Assembly: GCF_018283455.1 (NCBI RefSeq)
Contig: NZ_JAAMTH010000001.1
Span: 3,329,501 to 3,393,500, forward strand
Direction: 5' to 3'
Length of the DNA: 64,000 nucleotides
From: Planococcus sp. MSAK28401
GTDB lineage: Bacteria > Bacillota > Bacilli > Bacillales_A > Planococcaceae
In this document: piece after piece, positions 1 through 7,256 of the stretch
Layout of the letters: the number at the start of each line of letters is the position of its first letter
Position numbering within the stretch: position 1 is the first letter of the stretch
The notes under the pieces: generated by a model
Told to the model about the DNA's origin: nothing
What the model saw: the letters and a program-made list of their open reading frames with translations, nothing else
Databases searched by the model: none
Translations under genes and position numbers: made by a program

Positions 1-82
1 ATTAAATTGTCCACTAAATGGGGCTCAGTTCAAATGCTGATCACGGTGGGTTTTTTATTAGTCCTGATTTAGCATAGTTTAG

Positions 83-111
83 TTGATAACCCCTATTGAA
101 TAGGGTATATT
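83..111 (+). promoter_or_regulatory. toxin-antitoxin promoter with palindromic operator in the spacer
   Basis: The -35 TTGATA (83-88) and -10 TATATT (106-111) are 17 nt apart. The spacer holds a perfect 7-1-7 palindrome, CCCTATT-G-AATAGGG (91-105). A symmetrical site lying exactly between the promoter hexamers is the usual place for an autoregulatory antitoxin to bind, so repression by the downstream antitoxin is inferred. Confidence 0.6.
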
Positions 112-145
112 TAAGAGAGTATATGTCACCCGTTAAGAGGTATGT

Positions 146-508
146 ATGAAAAGAACCTTTGTCTATGTAGAAAACTTTGATCAAAATTGGAAAAAGCAAG
201 GACTAGGGGCTGCTGAACAGCGCGAACTCGAACTTCAACTGCTGACCGATCCTGGACAAGGGGACGTCATCACGGGGACCGGTGGCCTTCGGAAAATGCG
301 TTTTTCACCGGAACGTGAACATCAAGGAAAAAGTGGTGCGTATCGTATCATTTACTTGGATATCCAGACGTCCTCCCATACGATTTTGCTGCTGATTTAC
401 GCGAAGAACCAACAAGGCAATTTGAAACCAGACCAAAAGAAAGCGCTCAAGCAATTGGTAGACCAATTAAAGAGCTTTTATAGTTCTGAAAGGATGGATG
501 ACCAATGA
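146..508 (+). CDS. RelE/HigB-type toxin of a type II toxin-antitoxin system
   Basis: This 120-residue basic protein resembles the RelE/HigB (ParE-like) toxin fold. The central stretch with FSPER, GKSGAYR and IIYLD (about residues 52-70), followed by a hydrophobic strand ILLLIYAK, is typical of HigB-2-like mRNA interferases that cut ribosome-bound mRNA. The start has AAGAGG five bases upstream. The toxin precedes its antitoxin and their genes overlap by 4 bp (ATGA), the HigBA order. The family call is from pattern recognition; a gyrase-targeting ParE-like activity is less likely but cannot be excluded. Confidence 0.8.
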   Translation: MKRTFVYVENFDQNWKKQGLGAAEQRELELQLLTDPGQGDVITGTGGLRKMRFSPEREHQGKSGAYRIIYLDIQTSSHTILLLIYAKNQQGNLKPDQKKALKQLVDQLKSFYSSERMDDQ

Positions 509-828
509 ATGAAGACCAATTGTTTCACGAACTAAAAACGAGTCTAGGGCAAGCGATTGAATACGCAGAAGGCAATTCGACCAAAGCCCGCAAGAAAACG
601 GTCGCGATCAAAGAACTCGCCACTTTTTCTGCGCAAGAAATCAAGGACTTGCGTCTACAGATGAACTTAACACAGAAGTCATTTGCGGCCTTGATGGGCG
701 TTTCCACTAAAACAGTAGAAGCATGGGAACGAGGAACAAACCATCCGAGTGGTACGGCTCGCCGTTTGTTGGAAATTCTGAAAAACGAACCTCATGTTGC
801 GGAAGACCAACAAATCGTCTCTGTCTAA
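505..828 (+). CDS. HTH (XRE/HigA-type) antitoxin
   Basis: This 107-residue protein has a helix-turn-helix in its C-terminal half (about residues 47-95). It contains LRLQMNLTQKSFAALMG, then VSTKTVEAWERG and a proline-containing loop, the pattern of XRE antitoxins of the HigA/MqsA type. The N-terminal half (about 1-45) is charged and is the probable toxin-binding part. Translation is coupled to the toxin through the ATGA overlap. It should neutralise the toxin and repress the promoter at 83-111. Confidence 0.8.
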   Translation: MNEDQLFHELKTSLGQAIEYAEGNSTKARKKTVAIKELATFSAQEIKDLRLQMNLTQKSFAALMGVSTKTVEAWERGTNHPSGTARRLLEILKNEPHVAEDQQIVSV

Positions 829-844
829 TCCAGTCCAACCAAAA

Positions 845-882
845 AAGCGTACCCGGCTGTTCAATCATGGCCGGGTACGCTT
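845..882. terminator. bidirectional terminator between antitoxin and AbrB-type gene
   Basis: A 13-bp perfect stem, AAGCGTACCCGGC (845-857) with its complement (870-882), encloses a 12-nt loop. On the minus strand it runs into a T-rich tail, making a good terminator there. On the plus strand the tail is weaker. The stem abuts the stop codon of the AbrB-type gene. Confidence 0.8.
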
Positions 883-1134
883 CTATTCGTCACTCATGTA
901 TTTCACAATTTGCTTTAGGCCCTCTTTGCTGATCCAGGCTTCGCCAATCCGAATGGCTTCTTCCGTAACTTTCCCCGTCACGGCACAGACATAGCGTTGT
1001 CGATGAGGCTCGACGATAATTTGTCGATCGTTATGTGTGATATCGACCAAATCGCCTTCGTGCAGCTGAAATATCTCTAAAATCTCTTTTGGGATCACAA
1101 TACGTCCTAAATTGTTAAGCCTTTTTGTATGCAC
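883..1134 (-). CDS. AbrB/SpoVT-family transcriptional regulator
   Basis: This 83-residue protein carries the AbrB swapped-hairpin DNA-binding domain at its N-terminus. The signature LGRIVIPKEILEIF (about 9-22) is followed by EGDLVDI, as in AbrB and SpoVT. The C-terminal 35 residues form a short extra region that may aid dimerisation. The start is GTG, with GGGGGAAG a few bases upstream. A 27-codon open frame with its own SD ends 11 bp ahead of it, so the two may be one transcript. AbrB-type proteins commonly act as transition-state regulators; the targets here are unknown. Confidence 0.85.
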   Translation of the reverse strand: MHTKRLNNLGRIVIPKEILEIFQLHEGDLVDITHNDRQIIVEPHRQRYVCAVTGKVTEEAIRIGEAWISKEGLKQIVKYMSDE

Positions 1135-1145
1135 ACTCTTCCCCC

Positions 1146-1229
1146 TTACTCTTGCTTCGTAATGGCTTCTATCTCCTGATCGATTTCCTTCAATTTGATT
1201 GCTTTTTTCACAATGTCTATATTTTTCAA
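1146..1229 (-). CDS. possible 27-residue leader peptide or small protein
   Basis: A TTG-initiated frame encodes a charged, probably helical peptide beginning LKNIDIVKKAIKLKEIDQ. It has a good AAAGGAG site (1238-1244) 8 nt upstream. It ends 11 bp before the start of the AbrB-type gene and sits directly downstream of a perfect palindrome. It could be a translated leader, a small partner protein, or chance. It has no recognised family. Confidence 0.4.
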   Translation of the reverse strand: MKNIDIVKKAIKLKEIDQEIEAITKQE

Positions 1230-1247
1230 GTTGTTAGCTCCTTTCAT

Positions 1248-1266
1248 TTGTTAGAGACTCTAACAA
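1248..1266. promoter_or_regulatory. perfect 9-1-9 palindrome, probable operator
   Basis: TTGTTAGAGACTCTAACAA reads as two 9-bp arms around a single base. It lies just upstream of the ribosome site of the 27-codon frame and so in the untranslated leader or promoter of the AbrB-type gene. There is no T-tract, which makes a repressor site more likely than a terminator. Autoregulation is inferred. Confidence 0.5.
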
Positions 1267-1609
1267 GTGAAAAAGTTTCAATGATACTTTTTATATTTAT
1301 TTTTAAAACTTCCTAATTTCCGATATGATTTTCGAGCTCTTCAGAAATTTCATTTCTTCCCTACTTTCTTTTCAAAAGAAACATATAAGGCTATTTAAAG
1401 TTTGATAGGAGGAATAGTAACATTCCAAGCCAGTCAACATTGCTAGGATTTATCTTTTTTCTCAAGTGTACAACATGAAAATAGAATTTTTTGTAAAAAA
1501 TAAATTTGAAGCGTTAGTAAATGCATGAACCGACTTTACACACGCTCTTCAATTAACCCCATCCCCCTGTTTCCGCAGCGAAGGATCCTCAAAAATTTTT
1601 AACCAAAGA
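1267..1609. other. AT-rich intergenic region with no recognised gene
   Basis: About 340 bp separate the AbrB-type transcript from the MMPL terminator. The DNA is AT-rich and presumably holds the promoter of the AbrB-type gene on the minus strand. An AGGAGG near 1410 is not followed by a credible reading frame. Nothing else could be supported. Confidence 0.5.
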
Positions 1610-1639
1610 AAAACTGCCGGGAAGCTTCCCGGCAGTTTT
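1610..1639 (-). terminator. terminator of the tetR-MMPL operon
   Basis: A perfect 30-bp palindrome has arms AAAACTGCCGGGAAG and complement. It lies 9 bp past the MMPL stop codon and has A/T flanks, as in a bidirectional intrinsic terminator. Confidence 0.85.
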
Positions 1640-1647
1640 AGCTATCT

Positions 1648-3969
1648 TTAGATGGAGTTTTCTCCAGTATTCGTGCGTATCGCTTTATCTTTATCTTTTT
1701 CATTCAATTCGTGGAGCAATTTTTCGCCTTCAATGTCTAAATCCGGAAGAATCTTGTCGAGCCATTTCGGCAGCCACCAGATTTTGTCGCCGAACATCGA
1801 CATGACGGCCGGCACGAAGATCATGCGGATGAGGAAGGCATCGACGAGGATGCCGAATGCTAAGGCAAATCCGATTTGCTTGATCATGATGTCATCCGTG
1901 AAGATAAAGCCGGAAAATACCGAGACCATGATCAATGCGGCGGCGACCACGACTTTACTCGCTGTCTTGTAGCCGCTGACGATGGCCCCATCGCCTTTTT
2001 CACCGTGAATATAGGCTTCGCGCATCGACGACACAAGGAATACTTGGTAATCCATGGCGAGCCCGTACAGGATGCCGGTGACCATGATCGGGATAAAGCT
2101 CAACAACGTTCCGCCGGTATCGATTCCGAAGAGCGATCCGAGCCAGCCCCATTGGAAGACTGCGGTTGTGGCGCCGAATGTTGCCATGATGCTCAACAGG
2201 AAACCGACCGTTGCCTTGATCGGGATCAAGATCGAACGGAAGACGACTAACAGGATAAGCAGTGACAGCACGACGATAATGGCGATATAGATCGGGAACA
2301 CTTCAGCCAACTTCTCCGAAATGTCGATATTGACCGCCGTCAAACCAGTCACGCCGATTTCTGCATTGGTGTTTTCAGTAGCTGCGGCATCTGTCCGTAA
2401 ACTTTCCACCAATTGTTTTGTCGCTTCATCTGTTGGTCCGTTTTCAGGAATGATGCTGATGATGGCGATTGTTCCATCTTCATTGAAGCCGCCTGGAGAT
2501 ACTTCCGCTACGCCGTCAAGCTGTGAGATATTGCTGAGCAGTTGGAAATATTCCTGCGGATCTACTGCAGCTGCATCCTGGTCTTTGGCCACGACAAGAA
2601 GCGGGCCGTTAAAGCCTTCGCCAAAGCTGTCGGAAATGACGTCATAGCTCTGCCTTACAGCGGTGTCTTGATTGGCGCTTTCGCCCGACGGCATACCGAG
2701 GTTCATCTGTGCGACTGGCACTGCGAGTGTACCGAGAACGATAATGACCAGTAAGACCGCGACCCATTTCGTTTTCAATAAGCCGGTGATCCATCCTTGA
2801 GCAAAGCTTGGTTTCGAGCTGTTGTTCGTTTGAGCTTTATTTCTCGTTTTGGCTGAGACGATCCGCTCCCCGATCAAGCCAAGCAACGCCGGAAGCAGTG
2901 TGAGCGCGACCAGCACATCAATCAGCACCGTCAGTGCGGCGACGATTGCCATGCTGCTGAGGAACGAGATGCCGATGACCAGCAAACCGCTGAGCGCGAT
3001 GATGACGGTCAAGCCGGCAAAGAAGACCGCGCTGCCCGCTGTACCGACTGCACGGGCAGCCGCTTCTTTAGCGGGCAATTGTTGTTCGTTGATCAGTTTG
3101 CGCTGTCTGTTAACAATGAACAAGGCATAATCTATGCCGACAGCAAGGCCGATCATCAAAGCGAGAACCGGTGTCAGGCTGTTGATCTCGAACATGCTCG
3201 ACAAGGCGAATGTTCCGCCAACGCCCACACCGACGCCGATCAATGCCACGACTAGCGGCAAGCCTGCGGCGATTAATGAGCCGAGCGTGACGACCAGGAT
3301 GACTGCTGCGATAGCGAGCCCGATGATTTCATGCGTGCCGCCGATCGGGATATCGACGCCTTGCAGCGCGCCCGTCGGAATGACCGTGATGGAAGAATTG
3401 TCTTGAGCGATATTTGCGGCATCTGCAAGTTCTTCGCGTTCCGCTTCGCTCAAATCTTCCGCTGTTTTGGTCAGTTGGAACTGGAATAATGCAACCGTGC
3501 CGTCTTCTGAAATTTGGATTCCCGGGACCGGCATTTCTTGAACGATGAACGGCCGGTGGTTGACTTCAGACGCCGGGAGCTGGCTCATCATGTCTTGCAG
3601 TCCCTGCAGCTGGGCCATTGCTTCTTCGTCTTGCAGCATGTCCATTGGATTGACGACATGATCTAGTCCATAAATTTCATTTGCTGCCATGGCTAAAGCT
3701 TGGGCATTGGCCGGATCGTCAATGGCTTCCCCTTCCGGCACTTCGAACAGGTAACTTCCCTGCCCGCCGGATGCGGCTGGGTATTCTTCCGCCAATTCGT
3801 CCAGTACGTCCTGTGCGGCGGTGCCGTCAATTCTTGTTTCGCTGCTTGTATTCACGCCATTCGTTACGATGGCTGTGATGATGACGCCTAAAATGAGCAG
3901 CCAGCTGGCAATGAAAATCCAAGGCTTGCTATAGGCTGTTTTTCCGATGCTGTAAAAAAATCTCGACAC
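1648..3969 (-). CDS. MMPL-family (RND superfamily) membrane transporter
   Basis: This 773-residue protein has two similar halves, each with one leading membrane helix, a large extracytoplasmic loop and a block of five helices. The first helix is at about 15-36. Both halves carry a DY motif typical of MMPL proteins (GIDYALFIVNR and AMDYQVFLVSS), the likely proton relay. The family exports lipids, siderophores or drugs by proton antiport; the Bacillus relative is YdfJ. The start is GTG with CGGAG upstream. It lies 26 bp after a TetR gene on the same strand, so it is probably an inducible efflux pump controlled by that repressor. The substrate is unknown. Confidence 0.9.
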   Translation of the reverse strand: MSRFFYSIGKTAYSKPWIFIASWLLILGVIITAIVTNGVNTSSETRIDGTAAQDVLDELAEEYPAASGGQGSYLFEVPEGEAIDDPANAQALAMAANEIYGLDHVVNPMDMLQDEEAMAQLQGLQDMMSQLPASEVNHRPFIVQEMPVPGIQISEDGTVALFQFQLTKTAEDLSEAEREELADAANIAQDNSSITVIPTGALQGVDIPIGGTHEIIGLAIAAVILVVTLGSLIAAGLPLVVALIGVGVGVGGTFALSSMFEINSLTPVLALMIGLAVGIDYALFIVNRQRKLINEQQLPAKEAAARAVGTAGSAVFFAGLTVIIALSGLLVIGISFLSSMAIVAALTVLIDVLVALTLLPALLGLIGERIVSAKTRNKAQTNNSSKPSFAQGWITGLLKTKWVAVLLVIIVLGTLAVPVAQMNLGMPSGESANQDTAVRQSYDVISDSFGEGFNGPLLVVAKDQDAAAVDPQEYFQLLSNISQLDGVAEVSPGGFNEDGTIAIISIIPENGPTDEATKQLVESLRTDAAATENTNAEIGVTGLTAVNIDISEKLAEVFPIYIAIIVVLSLLILLVVFRSILIPIKATVGFLLSIMATFGATTAVFQWGWLGSLFGIDTGGTLLSFIPIMVTGILYGLAMDYQVFLVSSMREAYIHGEKGDGAIVSGYKTASKVVVAAALIMVSVFSGFIFTDDIMIKQIGFALAFGILVDAFLIRMIFVPAVMSMFGDKIWWLPKWLDKILPDLDIEGEKLLHELNEKDKDKAIRTNTGENSI

Positions 3970-3995
3970 ATGTGCAACTCCGTTCTCTACTTTTG

Positions 3996-4607
3996 TTAGT
4001 TAAAGCCTTTTCGTAAATGGCCAAAAACGATATCGATGTATTGGTTAAACTCGTTATCGGTCTCGTCCTGCTCCCCGTCTTCCGGTAATTTGACGGCGAT
4101 GCTTTCATCCAGCACCGGCAAAATCGCACCAAATACGGCGCCGATCAGAATAGGGTAATACTCTTCCGGATAATCGCTGCCGAACTCTTCACTGATGCCG
4201 CGTTTCGCAAAATTTTGCACTTCCATCAATGCGCCGGTTACATACAGCTTGAGCGAAGGATAGTTGCGCGACAGTGAAATGAGCTGGTTGAGCCGCCTCA
4301 ATTTATTGATCGTGAAACTTCCCCGGATGTACAACTCGATGGTATCCAAAGGCGTATACTTTTCTGTGGAGAATGAGATTTGGCTGTCGCGCTCTAAATA
4401 ATCATTCATCGTCAAGGAGTTGGCGATCGCTTCTTCTTTGCATGAAAAATAATTGGCAAATGTCCGGCGTGAATAGCCTGCCGTATTGACGATATCTTCC
4501 ACTACAAAACCGTCCACGCCATGCTCCACTGCCAAGTTAAATGCAGCTTCGGCCAAGGCCTGGCGAGTCGCGATTTTTTTCTTATCCCGCAAACCGCTGT
4601 CAGTCAT
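3996..4607 (-). CDS. TetR/AcrR-family repressor upstream of the MMPL pump
   Basis: This 203-residue protein has a TetR-type helix-turn-helix at about residues 10-57 (ATRQALAEAAFNLAVEHG, then VEDIVNTAGYSRRTFANYF). The divergent C-terminal half would hold the ligand pocket. GAGGTGATGGA precedes the ATG. It is the first gene of a two-gene unit with the MMPL exporter and likely represses that unit from the palindrome at 4647-4671. Its inducer cannot be predicted. Confidence 0.9.
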   Translation of the reverse strand: MTDSGLRDKKKIATRQALAEAAFNLAVEHGVDGFVVEDIVNTAGYSRRTFANYFSCKEEAIANSLTMNDYLERDSQISFSTEKYTPLDTIELYIRGSFTINKLRRLNQLISLSRNYPSLKLYVTGALMEVQNFAKRGISEEFGSDYPEEYYPILIGAVFGAILPVLDESIAVKLPEDGEQDETDNEFNQYIDIVFGHLRKGFN

Positions 4608-4636
4608 TCCATCACCTCATTTTTCAATTCTTACAT

Positions 4637-4671
4637 GTTATACCACAAAAATTGCTCAATGTGCAATTTTT
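4637..4671 (-). promoter_or_regulatory. promoter and palindromic operator for tetR-MMPL
   Basis: On the minus strand TTGCAC (4666-4661) and TATAAC (4642-4637) are 18 nt apart. A perfect inverted repeat, AAAAATTGC-N7-GCAATTTTT (4647-4671), covers the -35 and much of the spacer. This is a good layout for TetR autorepression. Confidence 0.55.
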
Positions 4672-4747
4672 CCCTTTGGGCAATTATACAAAAAACGGAT
4701 CGATTGGTTGTATAATGGCTATTATCACCTGTACGAAGGAGGCTCTT

Positions 4748-5404
4748 ATGAAAACTCATTATTATTTAGGTTGGTTTAGTGAGTGTTTTCCGGAAAACCT
4801 AAGCAAAGCCTTAAGGGAAGACCTTCCAGAACGTAAATCGCTCGTGATGATCAGCTCAGATCCATCAGACGCTGAAGTCGACGGCGTTGTGGAACGTGCC
4901 TGGCTCCATCAGGCAGGTATTTCATTCGATGAATATCATCTAATCGATTCGCGTGTAGAGCAGGAAGTGGCCCATGCCTTAATCAGAAATGCCTCGGCCA
5001 TTTTTCTATTGGGCGGAGATACGCTTAAGCAAAACCGGTTTTTGACGGAGTATGATTTGGCGGAGCCTATCAAAACGAGCGCCGCCTTGGTCATGGGGGC
5101 CAGCGCCGGGGCGATCAATATGTCCGCTAAATGGAAGTGCTCGGAACGCTTTGGATATGCTGTCGACATGGACACCGTTTGCGACGGCCTCGCGCTAGAC
5201 CCTTTTTCCGTGCTGTCCCATTTCGACCTCGAAAACAATATGGCACTCCTACAAGAAGAGCTGTCTGCCCTGTCAGATGAAATGAACGTGTACGCGTCAA
5301 ATAAAGACTGTGCCTTGCGCTCAAAAGGCGGCAGCATCGATATTTTGGGCGATGTCTATGTTATGTCGCGCTCAGACATCCGGAAACTGGAGGAGACTTT
5401 TTAG
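4748..5404 (+). CDS. peptidase S51 / glutamine amidotransferase-like protein
   Basis: This 218-residue protein has the class I glutamine-amidotransferase-like fold of dipeptidase E relatives. FLLGGDTLKQN is followed by the nucleophile elbow MGASAGAINMS, where Ser replaces the amidotransferase Cys. The start is the ATG after GAAGGAGG; an in-frame upstream extension has no ribosome site and runs through the tetR promoter. It is transcribed alone, divergent from tetR. The S51 family cleaves Asp-X dipeptides or cyanophycin; the exact substrate is unknown. A second S51 protein is encoded at 11974-12672. Confidence 0.8.
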   Translation: MKTHYYLGWFSECFPENLSKALREDLPERKSLVMISSDPSDAEVDGVVERAWLHQAGISFDEYHLIDSRVEQEVAHALIRNASAIFLLGGDTLKQNRFLTEYDLAEPIKTSAALVMGASAGAINMSAKWKCSERFGYAVDMDTVCDGLALDPFSVLSHFDLENNMALLQEELSALSDEMNVYASNKDCALRSKGGSIDILGDVYVMSRSDIRKLEETF

Positions 5405-5432
5405 CTTCGTTAACTGTATCGATGGGCAAAAT

Positions 5433-5479
5433 AAAAAACGTTCAGCAAGCACAGTTTCATGCTTGCCGAACGTTTTTTT
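5433..5479. terminator. bidirectional terminator
   Basis: The stem AAAAAACGTTC-GCAAGCA pairs with TGCTTGC-GAACGTTTTTT around an 8-nt loop, with one mismatch. It lies between two convergent genes and has A and T tracts on its two sides. Confidence 0.85.
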
Positions 5480-5486
5480 GGTGGAT

Positions 5487-6482
5487 TTAAGCATCTTGGC
5501 AATTAACGATGGTTCTCCCTAAATGCTTGCCGTTTTTGATCGCCTCGATTGTTTCAGGGACTTTTTCGAGCGAGACTTCATCCGTCAAAGTTGTTTGGGT
5601 GATGTTCCAGTCGGCCGCCATCTTGTCCCAAATCGCGCCGCGTTTTTCGATCGGCACGTTGACCGAATCGATGCCAAGCAAATTGACGCCTCTTAAGATG
5701 AACGGCAGCACCGTCGCCGTCAGTTGAAGGCCGGCTGCGTTGCCGCACATGCTCATGCTGCCGCCGTAGGAAATTTGCGGGATGATGACCGACGCCACAT
5801 CGCCGCCGACCGTATCCAGGACATAGTCGAATTTCGGCTTGTTCAATGGTTTTTTCAGTTCGCCCAGATCATCCGGGAAAATGACTTCGCTTGCTCCCAG
5901 TGATTTCGCTACGTCCACTTGATGGTCTTTACGCACCAAGGCCGTGATATTGGTGTAGCCGATTTTGGAGAGAATCTGCAGCGCGACACTGCCGACGCCG
6001 CCAGTCGATCCTGTAACCAGTAGCTCCGGATTATTTTTCGGGTCCATGCCGTTTTGTTCAAGCGCTTGAATAGATAAGGCCGCCGTGAATCCAGCCGTCC
6101 CGAACACCATGGCGTCTTTCAAGCTCAAGCCGTTCGGCAAAGGCACGATCCACTGGGCCGGCACGCGGGCATATTCGGCGAAGCCGCCGGTATGGCTCAT
6201 GCCCATCTCAAATCCTGTAACGACCACTTCCTGGCCTTCCTGGAATCGCCCGTCTGCTGTATGTACAATCGTTCCGCTGAAGTCGATTCCGGGAATCATC
6301 GGGTAATCGCGGATGACTCCGCCTTTTTTCTGTACCGCGAGCATGTCTTTGTAATTGATTGACGAATACGCCACTTTCACCAAAACGTCTCCTTGCGATA
6401 ATTGTTCTTCGCCGATTTGTTCCACGCCGTAGGTCACTTCATCTTCTTGTTGTTTAATGACAATCGCTTTAAATGGATCCAT
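5487..6482 (-). CDS. YhdH/YhfP-family quinone/acryloyl-CoA oxidoreductase
   Basis: This 331-residue protein is a zinc-free medium-chain dehydrogenase. It has SSINYKDMLA and MIPGIDFSGTI near the N-terminus and the NADPH-binding stretch TGSTGGVGSVALQIL at about 158-172. This combination marks the YhdH/YhfP (AcuI-like) group, which reduces acryloyl-CoA or quinone-like electrophiles. AGGAGGGATTTTC precedes the ATG. It is a single gene, divergent from the next TetR gene. Whether acryloyl-CoA is the real substrate is unknown. Confidence 0.88.
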   Translation of the reverse strand: MDPFKAIVIKQQEDEVTYGVEQIGEEQLSQGDVLVKVAYSSINYKDMLAVQKKGGVIRDYPMIPGIDFSGTIVHTADGRFQEGQEVVVTGFEMGMSHTGGFAEYARVPAQWIVPLPNGLSLKDAMVFGTAGFTAALSIQALEQNGMDPKNNPELLVTGSTGGVGSVALQILSKIGYTNITALVRKDHQVDVAKSLGASEVIFPDDLGELKKPLNKPKFDYVLDTVGGDVASVIIPQISYGGSMSMCGNAAGLQLTATVLPFILRGVNLLGIDSVNVPIEKRGAIWDKMAADWNITQTTLTDEVSLEKVPETIEAIKNGKHLGRTIVNCQDA

Positions 6483-6584
6483 GAAAATCCCTCCTTGCTC
6501 TTCTCTTCCCGAATCAGCGTTGTGGCATGCATTATCTGGAGAGATCCTCTTGCACTATTTTACTGCTGTGAGCAAACCCATTCT

Positions 6585-6625
6585 TTGACATTGATTTATC
6601 CAGCAATTATATTAGACTGGTCGGT
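6585..6625 (+). promoter_or_regulatory. SigA promoter with LmrA/YxaF-type operator
   Basis: TTGACA (6585-6590) and TATATT (6608-6613) are exactly 17 nt apart. Overlapping the -10 is TAGACTGGTCGGT (6613-6625), which resembles the AGAC-N2-GTC boxes known for the LmrA/YxaF repressors of Bacillus. Autorepression of the downstream tetR-MFS pair is inferred. Confidence 0.65.
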
Positions 6626-6648
6626 TTAATTATTTAAAGAGGTGAATT

Positions 6649-7224
6649 ATGTCTAAACCCAATACGAAAGTGGCGTTGATCGAGGCTGCTTCCAGATTGT
6701 TCCGCCTGCACGGCTACGAAGGGATCAGTCTTAATGATATTTTAAAAGAGATCAATATTCCTAAAGGTTCCCTGTACCATTATTTCCCTAATGGCAAAGA
6801 AGAGCTGGCTGTCGAAGCCATTCATCATACCAAAGATATTGTTTTGGCATGGATTGAAGAGTCGTTCGAACAAATTGGCGATCCTGTCAAAGCGGTGCAA
6901 GACCATATTCATCAGTTGGCCGCTCTATTGAAAGATGAGACAGAACCGGTCGGGTTTCCGATTGGGACGATTGCGGCTGAAAAATATTCGACCAATGAAC
7001 CGATCAGGTCCGCGTGCCAAACAGCATTCGAAGAGTGGAGCGAACTATACTCCACTAAGTTTTTTGAAGCAGGATACAGTGAAAAGCTGGCTAAAGATTA
7101 CGGGGTGTTCATTCTGGCCGCGATCGAGGGAGGCATTCTTCTTTCACTTACTACCAAAAGCGAGGAATCGCTTTTAATCATCGCCGATCAAATTCCTTTC
7201 ATCTTGTCAAAAAGAGAGAATTAG
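6649..7224 (+). CDS. TetR-family regulator of the LmrA/YxaF type
   Basis: This 191-residue repressor has a helix-turn-helix at about 5-50 (LIEAASRLFRLHGYEGISLNDIL, then KGSLYHYFPNGKEEL). SLYHYFP followed by GKEEL and the downstream QDHIHQL region are characteristic of LmrA/YxaF/QdoR proteins. It sits 32 bp upstream of a DHA2-type drug exporter on the same strand, matching the lmrA-lmrB arrangement of Bacillus. AGAGGTG gives the start. Confidence 0.88.
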   Translation: MSKPNTKVALIEAASRLFRLHGYEGISLNDILKEINIPKGSLYHYFPNGKEELAVEAIHHTKDIVLAWIEESFEQIGDPVKAVQDHIHQLAALLKDETEPVGFPIGTIAAEKYSTNEPIRSACQTAFEEWSELYSTKFFEAGYSEKLAKDYGVFILAAIEGGILLSLTTKSEESLLIIADQIPFILSKREN

Positions 7225-7256
7225 AATCAGGCATTTCAGAGAGGAATGGATAAAAT

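Noticed and set aside
1380-1470. Possible gene after AGGAGG near 1410
   Set aside because: The following frame starts with a non-standard codon and stops after about 18 codons.
4541-4747. Longer N-terminus for the S51-like protein
   Set aside because: It would run antisense through tetR and its promoter, while a strong GAAGGAGG serves the ATG at 4748.
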